The notes under the pieces: model-generated | The model's input: the letters and a program-made list of their open reading frames with translations, nothing else | The model's database searches: none | Told to the model about the DNA's origin: nothing | Assembly: GCF_000344685.1 (NCBI RefSeq) | Contig: NW_006920412.1 | Coordinates: 1,433,448 to 1,497,447, forward strand | Source: Gloeophyllum trabeum ATCC 11539 | Taxonomy: Eukaryota > Basidiomycota > Agaricomycetes > Gloeophyllales > Gloeophyllaceae | Direction: 5' to 3' | Length of the DNA stretch: 64,000 nt | Position numbers and translations under genes: made by a program | Part shown: in pieces, positions 23,610 to 35,186 of the stretch | Position numbering within the stretch: the stretch's first letter is position 1 | Layout: every line of letters begins with the position of its first letter

Positions 23610-26568
23610 CTATCTCGCCGAGAGAGAGGCTCCTACGTCCATTGCCAAAGTCCATATGGCCTGTGTTTCCTGGTCCACCGCAGCCGCAGCCCACTCCTCT
23701 AGTTTGGACTGCGCTGCGAGATGTCTCGCAGCTGCGGCATCTCGACCCTCCTCCCGACCGAGGGCGTTATAGATGACCGCTAATAAGTACTGCACCTTCA
23801 CCACAGAAGGATACATCTCGAGAGTCGTGTAGTCTGCCTCGGCTGTATCCAGAAAGCCTATGGCTTCTTGCAGATTGGAACCTGTCAACGATACACAGAT
23901 CAATCTCGAGGGGTCCATAGAGGAGTGTACATTCTCACTTTCCGATCCTCCGGCTACGATTATACACCGGGCCATAGTGAAACACGCGAGTGCTCTTTGC
24001 TCGATGTCGTCGCCGTTAATGACCTACTGCATGCATCAACAGAGAGAAGAAGTCAGCTTCCCGATGGAACTGGCCTGTGGTATGATTTCCCGCAAGATCC
24101 TTTCGCATCGCTTGGTCATGCCAAACTCAAGGCCCACATCAGCGAGTAATATGATCGCTGTTCTATACAGCCCATAGCGACATTGGAACTCGGAATGCCA
24201 CAATGACAACAGCAACGGTTCCACACAAGCTATGCCTTGCCCGCATTTCTACGATATGACAAGCGGTTGAGTTATGACGAAGGGTGGACCGGGCAAATAA
24301 ACATACCAGGTAGTATATGACCTCGTACAACCGGTCACGTATGTGAGATCCGCCGGACGGAGGCAAGTCTGCGAAGTAGTCTCGATGTTTGTAACTAGCA
24401 GGCCTTTTGGGTTGCAGAAATTCGTTGAAGACTCGAAGCTGGCCTCTGAAGTTATGATTCAGCGCACGGATACTCCTACAATGAATAGATCCGCGGACCT
24501 CCTGGCGGCTCGCAGAGCAAGAACGTGCCACAACTCGCTTGCCCAAAGATGTTCATAGTCTATGACTGACAGCCCACGCCAGGTGTCCGGATCCAGTAAC
24601 ATAGAAAGAGCTTCGCGATATTTCCCCCTTCTTGCTTCCTGAAAGGGAATGTGTTGATAAGTCAGAGGTCAGTGTTCCAGCAGCGTTTCGAAGGGAAATA
24701 ACCTTGTTAGCTCGATTTACGATCACTGTTATGCGATTATTGTCATCGCTAGCCGTCTCAGTGAAAGCTATTACAATGTTTTCCTCCACTTCGCTCATCC
24801 GAAGACATCCTGCAAAGGCAGGCGATGAACATGCCATGGCCAGAACCGTTCGTATGCCCTGCTTACCAGCATTATTCCATACTAAAGACTGTACAGCATG
24901 TTGCCCCCATTGCTCAACGTCCGTCTGTGCTGATGCTTCCTTCTCTGCCCAGTGATCGAAGGCGGTGATAGCTTCCAACACCTTTTCAAATGAAGCCGAC
25001 AAGGGTTGTTCCTAGGATATCCTTCAGAACCTAGTAGTACGACATGGAAGCACGTGACTTGCATAGCTGACTTGCATGAGCTTTTTCACGTCGTACAGGA
25101 TTTCGTAAGGATGCACATTAGGTCGGATGGTATTCAAGGGCTGCTTTGCCCCGAGATCCTTTGGGGGCAGACGAGAGGCCAAGCTAGAAGGCAAAAGATA
25201 AGTGATATAGAAGGGCTGCTTTAGAGGCAACTGAGACTGACCTCTTGCAATACTCATCCATGACACAATCACCAGCCCTCTCGGCGAGTTCCTGAGCTTC
25301 GACGAGCAACTATGTGGGGATGCGATCAGCCGCACAATAATTGGCAAAAGTCACCAGTCTAACTCACGTCCCGCGCCACCGTCCACTCCCGGCGTTTCCA
25401 ATGATAACGAACAAGCTCGAGCAACGCATAATGCCTATATCCTCTGTAGGTTGGAAGAATGAGGAGTCATGCACCCGCAAAGAAGGATAGCTACTGACAT
25501 GTCATTTTCGGTGTGAAATAGCTGCTCGAAGTACCTGCGGAGGCTTTCCACGGCTGTGCTCAGGTCTGAGACATCGCGCGCCTTTTCGTATCTGTGAAGT
25601 AAATTCATTGTAAGGTCGACGCATTAAGACTTACGGGGACCCCTCACTCGGCATATCTCTCGGCTGTAGCAAATTTCTTTTTATCCCGGCTTGTCCTGAA
25701 CAGAAGATTGTCTACAGCAAGATGTTACCTTGCCTAGCTATATGGCATGAAGGTTGCGACATACCACTGTTTAATCGGTCCATTGGCCCATCGATGTAAC
25801 CAGCTTGCAGGTCTCCGGCGCGCCAAGCTGCGTAGTCGCGTTGCAACCTTAGGACACCCTCCCAAGACAACTTCTGGAAAGTGACCCAGCATCTCCTGCA
25901 GAAGTAGCCGAATGGCGAGCGTCGCGTCTACAGTAGAATTGACTCCTGTCTTCCGGCATGAAATGTGATACGCACGAATGCAGGCTCCTGCGGAATGAAG
26001 TGAGTAATGGCTGAAAAGATAGCACATCCATACATGTTTCAGACCTGATCATCGTTGTCCTGGAAGAGGGCGGCAACACCTAGATCCTCATTCAGTAAAG
26101 AACCGAACATCAAACGATTCGCATCCCAACCTTGGAAGAAAATAAGCATGTCAGCGCCATTGCGGATAGACTTATGCTGAGGGACTATCAGCATGACCGA
26201 CATCCACTACAGGGCCCAACCGTACCACATCTTTAACAGATTCAATTAAATACAGTGCATCGGCAACATCCGCCATAGGACCACTAGACAGCTCTTGTAT
26301 AAGCTGGTACCAGGGTTTCGGTTCTGCCACCTAATGTCGTTTAGCGGTCTAAGTGTAGGCATTGCATACAGCTTACTTCGGAGATCTCATTCAGCATCAA
26401 CCTATTTATGTGGAGCAAGAAAGGTGCCGGGACTTCTTTGCTTTCGAATTCCTTATAGGAGATGGCGAGCACGGAGAGCAGGCCGATATGGTGTGGCCGA
26501 AGAACATGTGTAGTTTTCGCCTGATAATTGGGCTGGCCCGTCGTCTTCGCTGTGCGCAACGCATCCAT
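23610..26568 (-). CDS. APC5: Anaphase-promoting complex subunit 5
   Basis: TPR-rich scaffold subunit of the APC/C ubiquitin ligase that drives exit from mitosis. Recognised from fungal APC5 blocks: RPHHIGLLSVLAISYKEF, LLHINRLMLNEISEV, AEPKPWYQLIQELSSGP, the hallmark FGYFCRRCWVTFQKLSWEG followed by RLQRDYAAWRAGD, then helical TPR-like repeats (YRHYALLELVRYHWKRREW, LLVEAQELAERAGD). The C-terminus contains VQYLLAVIYNALGREEGR and ends SLSAR before TAG. About 780 residues in ten or more exons. ATG 26568 (MDALRTAKTTG) has a strong GCCATGG context. The frame is also open upstream, preceded by a plausible acceptor near 26625, so a longer N-terminus is possible. Head to head with NOC3. Confidence 0.8.
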
Positions 26569-26822
26569 GGCGGAAAGAAGACCTAATATTTCTGCGTGGA
26601 CTCGGAAAGACGGCGAGCCAAAGAACTACAACCAAGTCGAAAGACAAGCCACAGACGCGTGATCGCGTCCTGGCGCGTCCACGCTTCTGTACTTACGTAA
26701 TTACGGATAGGGTTTCCGGATATAGTTACATATTGATGGCAGCCCAGATCCGCGAAAGATTCTTGGCTTTGGCAGTTTGATTGGCTGAGGGCACGCTGCT
26801 GTCTCGTTACTTACACGCTGCG
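26569..26822. promoter_or_regulatory. Shared divergent region (APC5 / NOC3)
   Basis: 254 bases between the two chosen start codons. The minus strand contains a further open segment, about 26700-26765, ending in a consensus GTAAGTAC donor, so part of this could be an upstream APC5 exon instead of pure promoter. Confidence 0.45.
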
Positions 26823-29584
26823 ATGGCCGTCAAGGGGGCCAAAAGGCAAGCACCCTCTCAGGTATGTGCTGCAGCGCCTTACTGAACACCTACTTACCCA
26901 GGCTGTAGCGAGGAGGTCCGTCAAAGAAGCCAAAGCTTGCCAAAGGAAGCAAATCAGGCAGTAAGAATGTGGCCGGGAAGGGGAAGGACAAGGGTAAGGG
27001 GAAGGAGCGGGCATACGAGAGGGACGTCGTGGAGATTCCAGCTGCTCTAGAGGATGCGGAGGCCGAGCTATCAGAGGAAGATCTCGAGCTATTGAACGAA
27101 TACGCGGATAACGCCAAATTCCTCAGTAGCTTGGATCCCAAGGCCATTGGAAGGTGTGTAGTCCTACGTTTCCAGAAGCACGAGCTTACGCTTCTCCCAG
27201 GAGTAAGAAAGAAACTGAACGACTGCATCGCATGAACAAACCTGTGCGGGTGACCCGTAAAGATGACCTCCCAGACATTGACTCTAACGACGAGGACGAA
27301 GATGAAAATTCCTGGAGCTCGGACATTGAAGAGGGCGACTTTGAATCAGATGAGCCCGGCTCTGCTTCCGCCTTCCCGAGCTCATCCGAAGCGGACTCTG
27401 AGCTGGATCCAGAAGAGCTGTACGAATCTCGCCAGCGACCGCCTGCATGGACATCGGAACCCGAACCCAAAGGCGTTGTCAACCGTCTTCCCATAAAACT
27501 GGCGGATGGCCGGATTCAGAAGACCGAAGGTCGAATTCGTATTGGTCCAGAAGATGAGGAGAGCAGCGAGGAATCCATGGACAGCTCTCCAGAAGAAGCT
27601 GAAGCGTCGCGAGTAGAGGATGTCTCTACCGGGGCGCGCTTCGGTCGTCCAGCCGTCATAGACGTGATTGGGAGTAAGTCAAGAAAGGCTCGTATAGAGG
27701 CTGCCAAAGAACAGATCGCGAGCATATGTCAAGAAATTGTGGCTGATCCTGAGAACAGCGTAAGCACGTCTGGTTGTCCTCAGAGTGCTGCTCACTCATC
27801 CAGCCTGTAGCTTGGGCTGCTGCGACGACTTCATACGTTCTCGCTGCCATCCATATCCACACCTACGCACCCCGAGCCGGTGACGAACGACCCCACGATA
27901 CGCAAGCTAGCCATGCTCTCCCAGCTTGCTGTCTACAAGGACATCATCCCCGGCTACCGAATTCGTCCGCTCACCGATAAGGAGAAGGCAGAGAAAGTGA
28001 GCCAGATCGTAGCCAGGACACGTGAATACGAACAGGGGCTCGTCGGAGTCTATCAGACGTACTTACGTGCGCTCGAAGCCGAGGTCAAAGGTCGGGACGG
28101 CATCCATTGTTTTGACTTATCGCTGACTGTTCTTGGATAGGTCAGACAGAGCTCGCCGATATCGCGCTGCAGTCCATGTGCACCCTCCTGGTGGAGGTGA
28201 CTCATTTCAATTTCCGGATGAACCTCATGAACTGCATTGTCGCCCGACTGAGTAAGAAGTCTTGGGATAAGGTATGATCTCGGTTTTATCCGCTGAATTC
28301 CCACTGAATGCCCGTCAAGTCCTCGGAACTGTGCCTGAATACGATCGTCAAGGTCTTCCGTCAGGACCTTACGGGCGCCCCATCACTGGAGCTGGTTCGG
28401 CTGCTGAACCGCATGATCCGGGAGCGAAAATACAACGTGCACCCGAACGTCCTGAGCTGCCTGCTCCATCTCCGCCTCAAGACGGAGCTCAACGTTCGAG
28501 CATCGGAGTCTAAGGCGGAAAAGGAAGGTGACAGTGCCAAGGGTCAGCAGAAAAGGATATCCCGCCATGGTAAGGGCAAGAAGACCGACGCCCCTCACCT
28601 GAGCAAGAAGGCCAAGAAGGTTCTCAAGGAGCAAATGGAAATCCAGAAGGAAATGAAGGAGGCCGCCGCCGAGGTCGATAGGGAAGAGCGTGCTGCTACG
28701 GTACGTCGGTGAAAACTTTTTCGAACACCGTTTAATAGTTTCCGCACAGCAAACAGAGACCCTGAAATTGCTGTTCGTCCTTTACTTCCGGATCCTGAAA
28801 AATCCGGAGCCGACCGCACTGCTTCCAGCTGCGCTGGAAGGGATTTCTAAATTCTCTCACCTCGTTAACATCGACTTTTTCAAGGACCTCATGCAGGTTT
28901 TGAAGAGCCTGGTGCTCAGGGATTCGAAACCTCCCTCGGACGATAGTCTTGACGACGTCAGCAGCATGGAGAAAAGTGTGCGGTATCGCCTCACCTGCAT
29001 AACCACTGCCTTTGAACTCCTAATTGGGCAAGGTATGGAGATTTTCTGACCGATAAATAATATTCATTGAGCGTCCTACAGGAGAAGCGCTTACTCTCGA
29101 CTTGACGGACTTCAACAATCTACTTTACGCCCTTATTCCTGCCCTAGGACTCATTCCAGATATCGAGCGGATCCCGCTTGAGTCGTCGGCGGCAAAGCTG
29201 GAGCACAGATCCATTGCTGATATGTTCTTCCGCGCCTTGGATTTGGTGTTTTCGCCGCGTATGACTCAGCACAGCTCCCCCGCCTGGCGGTCTGCAGCTT
29301 TTGCAAAGCGCGTCCTGTCCACCGCGCTGCACTGGCCGCCGGCCAGTGCTGTGCGGGCCATTCATTTCGTGGAGCGACTCATCGTAAAGGACACGAGGCT
29401 GGACTATCTCTTGTCCACGGAAGATCGCACGTTCAACGGCGTTTATCGTCCCGACATCGACGATCCCCAGCTGTGTAACCCTTCCGCCGCGTCGCTCTTT
29501 GAAGTTCACATCCTCGCGAACCAGCACTGGGATGTACGCGTCAGAGATGAAGCCCTCAACCTCGTCAACTTCATACGTCAGTAG
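26823..29584 (+). CDS. NOC3: Nucleolar complex protein 3
   Basis: Noc2-Noc3 heterodimer subunit needed for maturation and export of 60S pre-ribosomes; the yeast protein also functions in pre-replication complex assembly. A 13-codon first exon (MAVKGAKRQAPSQ) joins in phase to a Lys/Gly-rich basic segment, then LSEEDLELLNEYADNA and an acidic Asp/Glu/Ser region. The conserved NOC3 core follows: KAKEQ-type helix AAKEQIASICQEIVADP, RKLAMLSQLAVYKDIIPGYR, RTREYEQGLVGVYQTYL, FNFRMNLMNCIVARL, then the CBF/Mak21-like part with LKLLFVLYFRILKNPE, LEGISKFSHLVNIDFF and LHWPPASAVRAIHFVERL. It ends NLVNFIRQ before TAG. About 790 residues in eight or nine exons, a normal family length. Confidence 0.95.
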
Positions 29585-29877
29585 CGAGTAGCAAGATATA
29601 TTTTACGTTATATTAGCCGTAGACACGAGGTGATATAAGGATCAGCAAGCGACCAATGAGAAGTGCTAGAGTGAGGCCACGAAGGCGTGTTAGGCAAGTA
29701 TGGTCCAACAACGCGACGCGAAGGCGGAACGTGTCCGCAATGTCCATCGGAAGACATAACTATGATATAATAATACATGAGATGTTGGCACACATGTGAG
29801 GCGGGAAACAAGCATAGGAGGGCCAAAAATATGAGGGTGTGCGGTGAAGGCGCGCTTGCCTCTGTCAGCAGCACGCT
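29585..29877. terminator. Convergent 3' flank (NOC3 / TEA factor)
   Basis: 293 bases between two facing stop codons, AT-rich near 29600-29640 and 29760. Probably both 3' UTRs. Confidence 0.4.
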
Positions 29878-31657
29878 TCAAAAGGGCTGTGATCCAGCCG
29901 ATGTTACAGAGGATGCCGTTCCTGACCTTTGTCTGCCGACGAGCGACGAGTATGAACTGTTGCTGAAAGAATCGATAGCCGGTTGGCGAGGGAGCATTTC
30001 ATAGCCTGCCGATGTCGGCGGGTTATTTCCAGAGGGATACTGCGGCGGCCAGGGTTTCCCCAAAGTGGGACGCCGGACTTCGAGGACCTCCGCAGAGGGC
30101 TTGTCATCGGAGTAAATACCGCTGAACTCGTAATTGATGACGGCTAGCGTAACTCCATCGACGACCACTGTCTGGCTGACGTTCATCCGCCTGGCTGCAA
30201 GCACGTGTGGAACATGAGGAACTCCCATCGACCTTGATAGAGGGCGGGCCGCGGACGTACCAATATCGAGCCATCTACTTCTGGTGAGCCACGACTCTGG
30301 CAGTATGCTGCGCATTCTCTGGGTCTCGTCAAGGCTCTGAGGCGGCTTGAGGGAGGCTGTATCCTGATGATGACAGACTCCCTCTTGGTATACGCGCGTT
30401 GCACATTGACCCGACGTCCATGGAGACTCCATCTGTATGGCACCCTGGAATCCGTCGAATGCAAGGGCGCTATACAATCCATCATAAAATACGGGCAATT
30501 GCAGTCTTATGAGGATCACGATGGGGCCCGGGCAGGACGATCCTCTTTGAGGAAGGGGGATGTACTCATCTACGCGGACGGTACGACGCTCCATCCGTTG
30601 AGACCATAAGCACAAAGCGGTGAGTCGATTGCGAAGCGACTGGCGGCCATTATGAACAGCCTCCCCGAGGACGGGGATACCTGTTTGGTAGCTGGAAGGT
30701 ATTGAAGCAGGATCCGAGGGAGTCGGGGACAGAAAATGAGGCGATGCTGCGGATAAATTTTCTGTGCCTAGTGGGGCAGCAAAAGTGAGGGTGCTCATCG
30801 ATCCAGCGGCTCTATCATCAGGCAACTGGCTGACGGCCGGCTCTACGTAGGCGCGCGCAAAATTGCAGGGAGCGCCTTCGAGGCCCTCGCGCTTCACGTT
30901 GTCCGCAGTGGTGACGCCGAAGGATACATCCGCTGGGAAACCGACAGTAGTCACTGCCGTGTCCGCGAAGGCGACCGACGGGGGCGCAGTGCCAACAGGT
31001 GAATATAGCTCTGGTGCTATGCCGGAGTCGTACACGCTGTCCGAGCCAGACGAACTAGGGGAACGAGGGAACAACAGAGGACTTTGTCCGCCATGTTCTC
31101 GTTTGACAGCAACGCCGGACAATCGTAGTTCGCTGCTATTGTTATGTTGGTCGCTTACAGATGTGAGCATGTTCGTCCCTGGAAACAGTTCATCTCCGCC
31201 AGCAACTAGCTGATACTCTGCGGTGGAGAGCGGCGTAAGCAGGAGACGCGAATAATAGACATGGAGTGCACAAACCAGGTTCTCCTTTCCACATATTCCT
31301 CAGGACCTGTATATGGCTGGCAACTTGCTTTTTGGACCGCTCGATCCCTCTCTTGTGGAGGTAATCGACGAGGAATTGATTTCGCCATCGGCTGCGCCCC
31401 CTTGAGAACGTTGCCCACGGCGAGTCCCAGTATTGTCGTAGTCCTGAATGGGGATGAACAGTGAGGCCTTAGGAGGGTGATGGTGAATCAAATACAAATT
31501 CACCTTCAACGAAGATTTTCTCGATAGACTCTGGCCAGACTTCGCTGGAACCATCTTTCAGCATCTTTCGATGCTTTCTCTGAGGGGTAAGTGTCTTGGG
31601 AGCGCGGTTCAACGACGAGCCAGCGCCGCCGCTTGACGAGGACGCGACGACGGGCAT
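29878..31657 (-). CDS. TEA/ATTS-domain transcription factor
   Basis: DNA-binding regulator of the AbaA/Tec1/TEAD family. Three exons: 31657-31504, 31443-31276 and 31217-29878, giving 553 residues, with introns of 60 and 58 nt and consistent phases. The complete TEA domain spans about residues 27-105: RKHRKMLKDGSSEVWPESIE, a junction-spanning KIFVEGLRQYWDSPWATFS, RGRSRWRNQFLVDYLHKRG and IERSKKQVASHIQVLRNMWK (recognition helix). The remaining 440 residues are low-complexity Ser/Pro-rich, with one ordered-looking part (INYEFSGIYSDDKP, VVVDGVTLAVIN), perhaps the partner-binding fold. The ATG at 31657 (MPVVASSSS) fits the short leader typical of the family. Ascomycete members control conidiation or filamentation; the role here is not inferable. 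Confidence 0.92.
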
Positions 31658-32810
31658 GGTGGAGTCTTGGATAGCGACGCGTACGTGTGCCTTATGACTA
31701 TTTGAGTGCAAGGGACCACCGATATATATCACGAACGACGATTTTGTACATGTGAAAGCGAGAGGGAAGTAAAACCTATCAACAATGGTCCTTGACTCTT
31801 TTTATATTAAATACTAACCCTAGTCTCGGCGCCATTGTGAGGGGGATCACAGCAGCTTCGACAAGGATAGGCAGTTCTATGGCAGAGAACACCGAGTCCA
31901 CAAGATCCGGAAATGGGAGAACCGGCCCACTGATTTGGAGATAGTAGACGTGGGATCCTGAGCCAGATAGCGGATCGGGACGGTCGCCAAAAGAATCTGA
32001 CAGCCTGCGCGGGTACCGTGGACAGCAAAGCCGGCACAGTGGTCCGGAGATTTAATAACCGGCTGTACGAAGGTGGGATAGCTGCAGCCCGAACATCAAG
32101 ATGACTTCCAAGTCGGACCTGTGGCGGCGGTGCAGCATGTGCAGAAGGAACAAGACAAGAAGCGCTGCTGAAAAGTTATTGTGCACCATGACACTCGATC
32201 TTACGCAGAATCTAGAATCGGAGGAAATACCAGGTCCTAGCGGTCGGTAGCCCGAGGGGAGACCGGAATCCACAAGCTGTGTCCCTTTGAGTTTCCCTTT
32301 CCGGGTGCTGCGGGTTTGTTGCTCCGTTCATAAATCAAGACCCGGCGCCGTGAAAAAATACAAAGAGGCACGGGCGAGTCACCCGAGTAGGTGGGGCGGC
32401 ATGGTGTCCGTTGTTTGCTCGCCCCGGATCATGCTTGGTGGGATCCCTGCAGACGACATTCGGTTTCGCGTTGGATAAGGCAAACTACTAGTCATAGGAA
32501 TAGTTCCGGCGGCAGCCCAGATCAAAACGGAAGCAAAACACTAACCTGTAGAGACTGCTGAATGACGCCACGGCCCAGACACTGAACGAGTATGTTGTAC
32601 CCCAGAATCTGTTTCAGATATCAACATAGATAAATTTGGGTTCTCTCCTTCCACAGGCTTAGACTTAGGGTTTATCGAATCGCCGCGATCAATTTCTGCA
32701 TGTGGAACTCGAGGAATCCTTACCAGGCTAAAGAATTTGAATCGGAGCTCGAACGCTGGGGCGGAGGGTGCAGGCTGGGACAGAGCTTCTACGCGCTCAC
32801 CTCGTCCATC
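31658..32810. promoter_or_regulatory. Divergent intergenic region (TEA factor / VPS23)
   Basis: About 1.15 kb with no supported gene. AT-rich 31780-31815 (TTTTTATATTAAATACTAA) may serve as a core promoter for the TEA gene. Short open frames at 31807-32037 and 32052-32273 on the minus strand have no family likeness. The last 200 bases form the VPS23 leader. Confidence 0.4.
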
Positions 32811-34719
32811 ATGAATAATGGAGAGACGTTGACGCAGAAATGGCTTCGGCAGAATGTGCACTCTTATCCAGGCCGTGACCGCGTCTACGCGGATGCCAAC
32901 GCTGTTCTCTCTCGCTTCCCAACCATCAGACCCAAGACAGACGTTTATAGTTCAGTACTGATGCTCGCCGTACTGCAATCGATTAACTCATACATGGTGC
33001 GGTCCAGCTTTTGACGATGGGCGGACACAACTGCTCCTCTGTCTCCATGGTCTACTGCCCATCACATTCCGTCAAGCGTCCTACAATATACCGATAGCCA
33101 TATGGATAACACATGACTTTCCTCGCCGACCTCCGCTTGTTTATGTCGTCCCGACAAGTGAAATGCTGGTCAAGGCAGGTAAATACATGGACGTCAGCGG
33201 GAAGTGCAATATCACCTATATTCAGAACTGGGAAAGGAAGAGTGAGGTACGAGCCTGTCGCATGATAAATGCTTGGCACTCAATACGCTGACATTCCAGC
33301 CCATTAGGCCTGCAATCTTCTCTCTTTAATGGAAGAAATGCAAGACGAATTCTCCCGAGAGCCGCCTGTCTATGCGAAGTCGAAGCAGAGTGAGTCAAGG
33401 ACGCCTGTCACCCCGGGTAGCCCTGTGAGGGATGCGTCGCAAAGGCATAGTCACAGACCGACGGTCCGGTACTCTGATGACCATCGTCCTCCTCCAATAC
33501 CGCCGAAGCCCGGAGCATCCTTTCCTGACCCACAATCTCGGCCAGCAAGCGTTCCATGGCCGGGACAGCATGAGCTTGCCCCCCCTCAGAGAGCGATGAG
33601 TGTAAGTTCTACCCTGTCCTGTGTGATCACTAATCCGCATAAACATCGTCTCCAGCCTGTCGTGCCCCCTCGTCCACCGCCCACTCCTGGGATGTTTGTG
33701 CCCTCGCCACAACATCAACGGAGTATGTCGATCCACAGTACGAACCCGTCTGGCAGCACTATGTATCAACCTCCCATAAACCCGATGTCTCCAGTCTCAT
33801 CACCTTCGAGCCAGCGATGGTCCTTGCCTCCTTCACAAGTGTCAACCTATGCGCAGAATACGGACCAGGGTTCTCAGGCACATCCTATCCCCCTAGCGAT
33901 GAGTCCTCTCCCCCCTCAGGTTTCTCCATCATTTGTAGCACCCAACGTAGTTACACCGTCGTATTCTCCTCTGCCACCCCCGCAGCCAGAACCCCGACCC
34001 CCACCTCCTAACCTCCTGGAAGAGCCTGCTGTTGAACTAGGAGATGCGGTTCCAGCCCCTAGTCACGCACCGCCTCGTCCTATGAACCCAGAGCTGCTGC
34101 GACTTCACGCTGATGTACATGCAAAGTTTTCATCTGAACTAGCGTCACTATCCCAAGCCATGGCTCTGGATGCGGAACGCTTGCGTGCTCACCAGAGAGA
34201 TCTGTTGGTGGGTGAACCGGCTATCCGAGATGAGATGGCTAGACTGGAGGCGGTGAAAGATGTCTGCCGCGGGGTAGCTGGCCGTCTGAGAACGGTAGTA
34301 GGGCAAGCCGAAATGAATCTTGGTGAGCTAAAGAAGAAGGGTGATCCAGAAGTGGACGAACTAGTGTGCTCTACCACTATAGTCCATAATCAGTAAGTCT
34401 GTCCTTGAAGTCGTAACAATTTGCCATAAGGCCAACTGTTGCACAACAATAGGTTAATCAACCTAGTTGCCGAAGAGAACGCTATAGAGGACACGATTTA
34501 TCATCTTCACAGGGCCTTAAACACGGGTCGGATCGATCTGGACAGATTTCTAAGGGTACGTCGAGTGCCGTCATATTGTTAGTTTCCGAGGATACTCAAA
34601 CCAGGGATGGTGGACGTTTCATTGCCCAGACCACTCGTGTTCTAGCCGAAGAACAGTTTATGAAGAAGGCTCTTATAGAGAAAATCCAGACCGGCTTACC
34701 CATGAGCCAATGGGCGTGA
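32811..34719 (+). CDS. VPS23: ESCRT-I subunit Vps23/TSG101
   Basis: Binds ubiquitinated cargo and starts sorting into multivesicular endosomes. The N-terminal UEV domain is readable across three exons: TLTQKWLRQNVHSYPGRDRV, TFDDGRTQLLLCLHG, FRQASYNIPIAIWITHDFP, PPLVYVVPTSEMLVKAGKY and CNITYIQNWERKSE with no active-site cysteine, as in the family. A long Pro/Ser/Gln-rich linker (about 33380-34060) follows, then the coiled coil (MNPELLRLHADVHAKFSSEL through LKKKGDPEVDELV). The C-terminal steadiness box holds LVAEENAIEDTIYHLHRAL, GRIDLDRFLR and AEEQFMKKALIEKIQTGLP, ending MSQWA before TGA. About 545 residues. The fungal PTAP-binding groove cannot be judged by eye. Confidence 0.93.
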
Positions 34720-35186
34720 AGAATGCATCTAGGATTCCATATGAGAGCTTATTTACTTCGCGTGATTGGCACCTTTGGGGGAGGGAAGCTACAGCAGCGC
34801 AAGCCCCCAGTTCCTGGGATCCTACCTCCTGCGTTTCGATGCGGAAGCGAAGGACCGGAGGGCAACTAGCACAGAAGTCTACCTACCCAACCTTCCTCTT
34901 TCGTGGATTTGCAGTGGATCTCTTGACTTCAGTGTTTTCAATTTGAATAACGCTATCGGTACCGCGTTGCCTAGGCCTCGACCGTCGGTAGATCCTCGAT
35001 CGTCATACGAGAAGCAGAAAGACATCAGCATTTGGTCGAAGATAGAATACATAGTAGATCACGTTCACATTACATAGCACTAAGAGCGCAGCCTGTAAGC
35101 AAATATCCAACAGTCGGGGTAATGTCGCTCGCCATGCTCATAAGTACTCGAATAATAATGGATCCCCCGGCATGGACCTAGACCCA
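34720..35186. terminator. Convergent 3' flank (VPS23 / Src1-like)
   Basis: 467 bases between facing stops. A 103-codon + strand frame (34766-35077) overlaps it but has no recognisable content. Probably 3' UTRs. Confidence 0.4.

Noticed and set aside
23610..26568. First thought to be a Spo22/Zip4 meiosis TPR protein
   Set aside because: The blocks AEPKPWYQLIQELSSGP and FGYFCRRCWVTFQKLSWEG are APC5 signatures, so APC5 explains the gene better.
34766..35077. 103-codon + strand frame after VPS23
   Set aside because: Lies in the 3' flank just after the VPS23 stop. No intron signals or family likeness.
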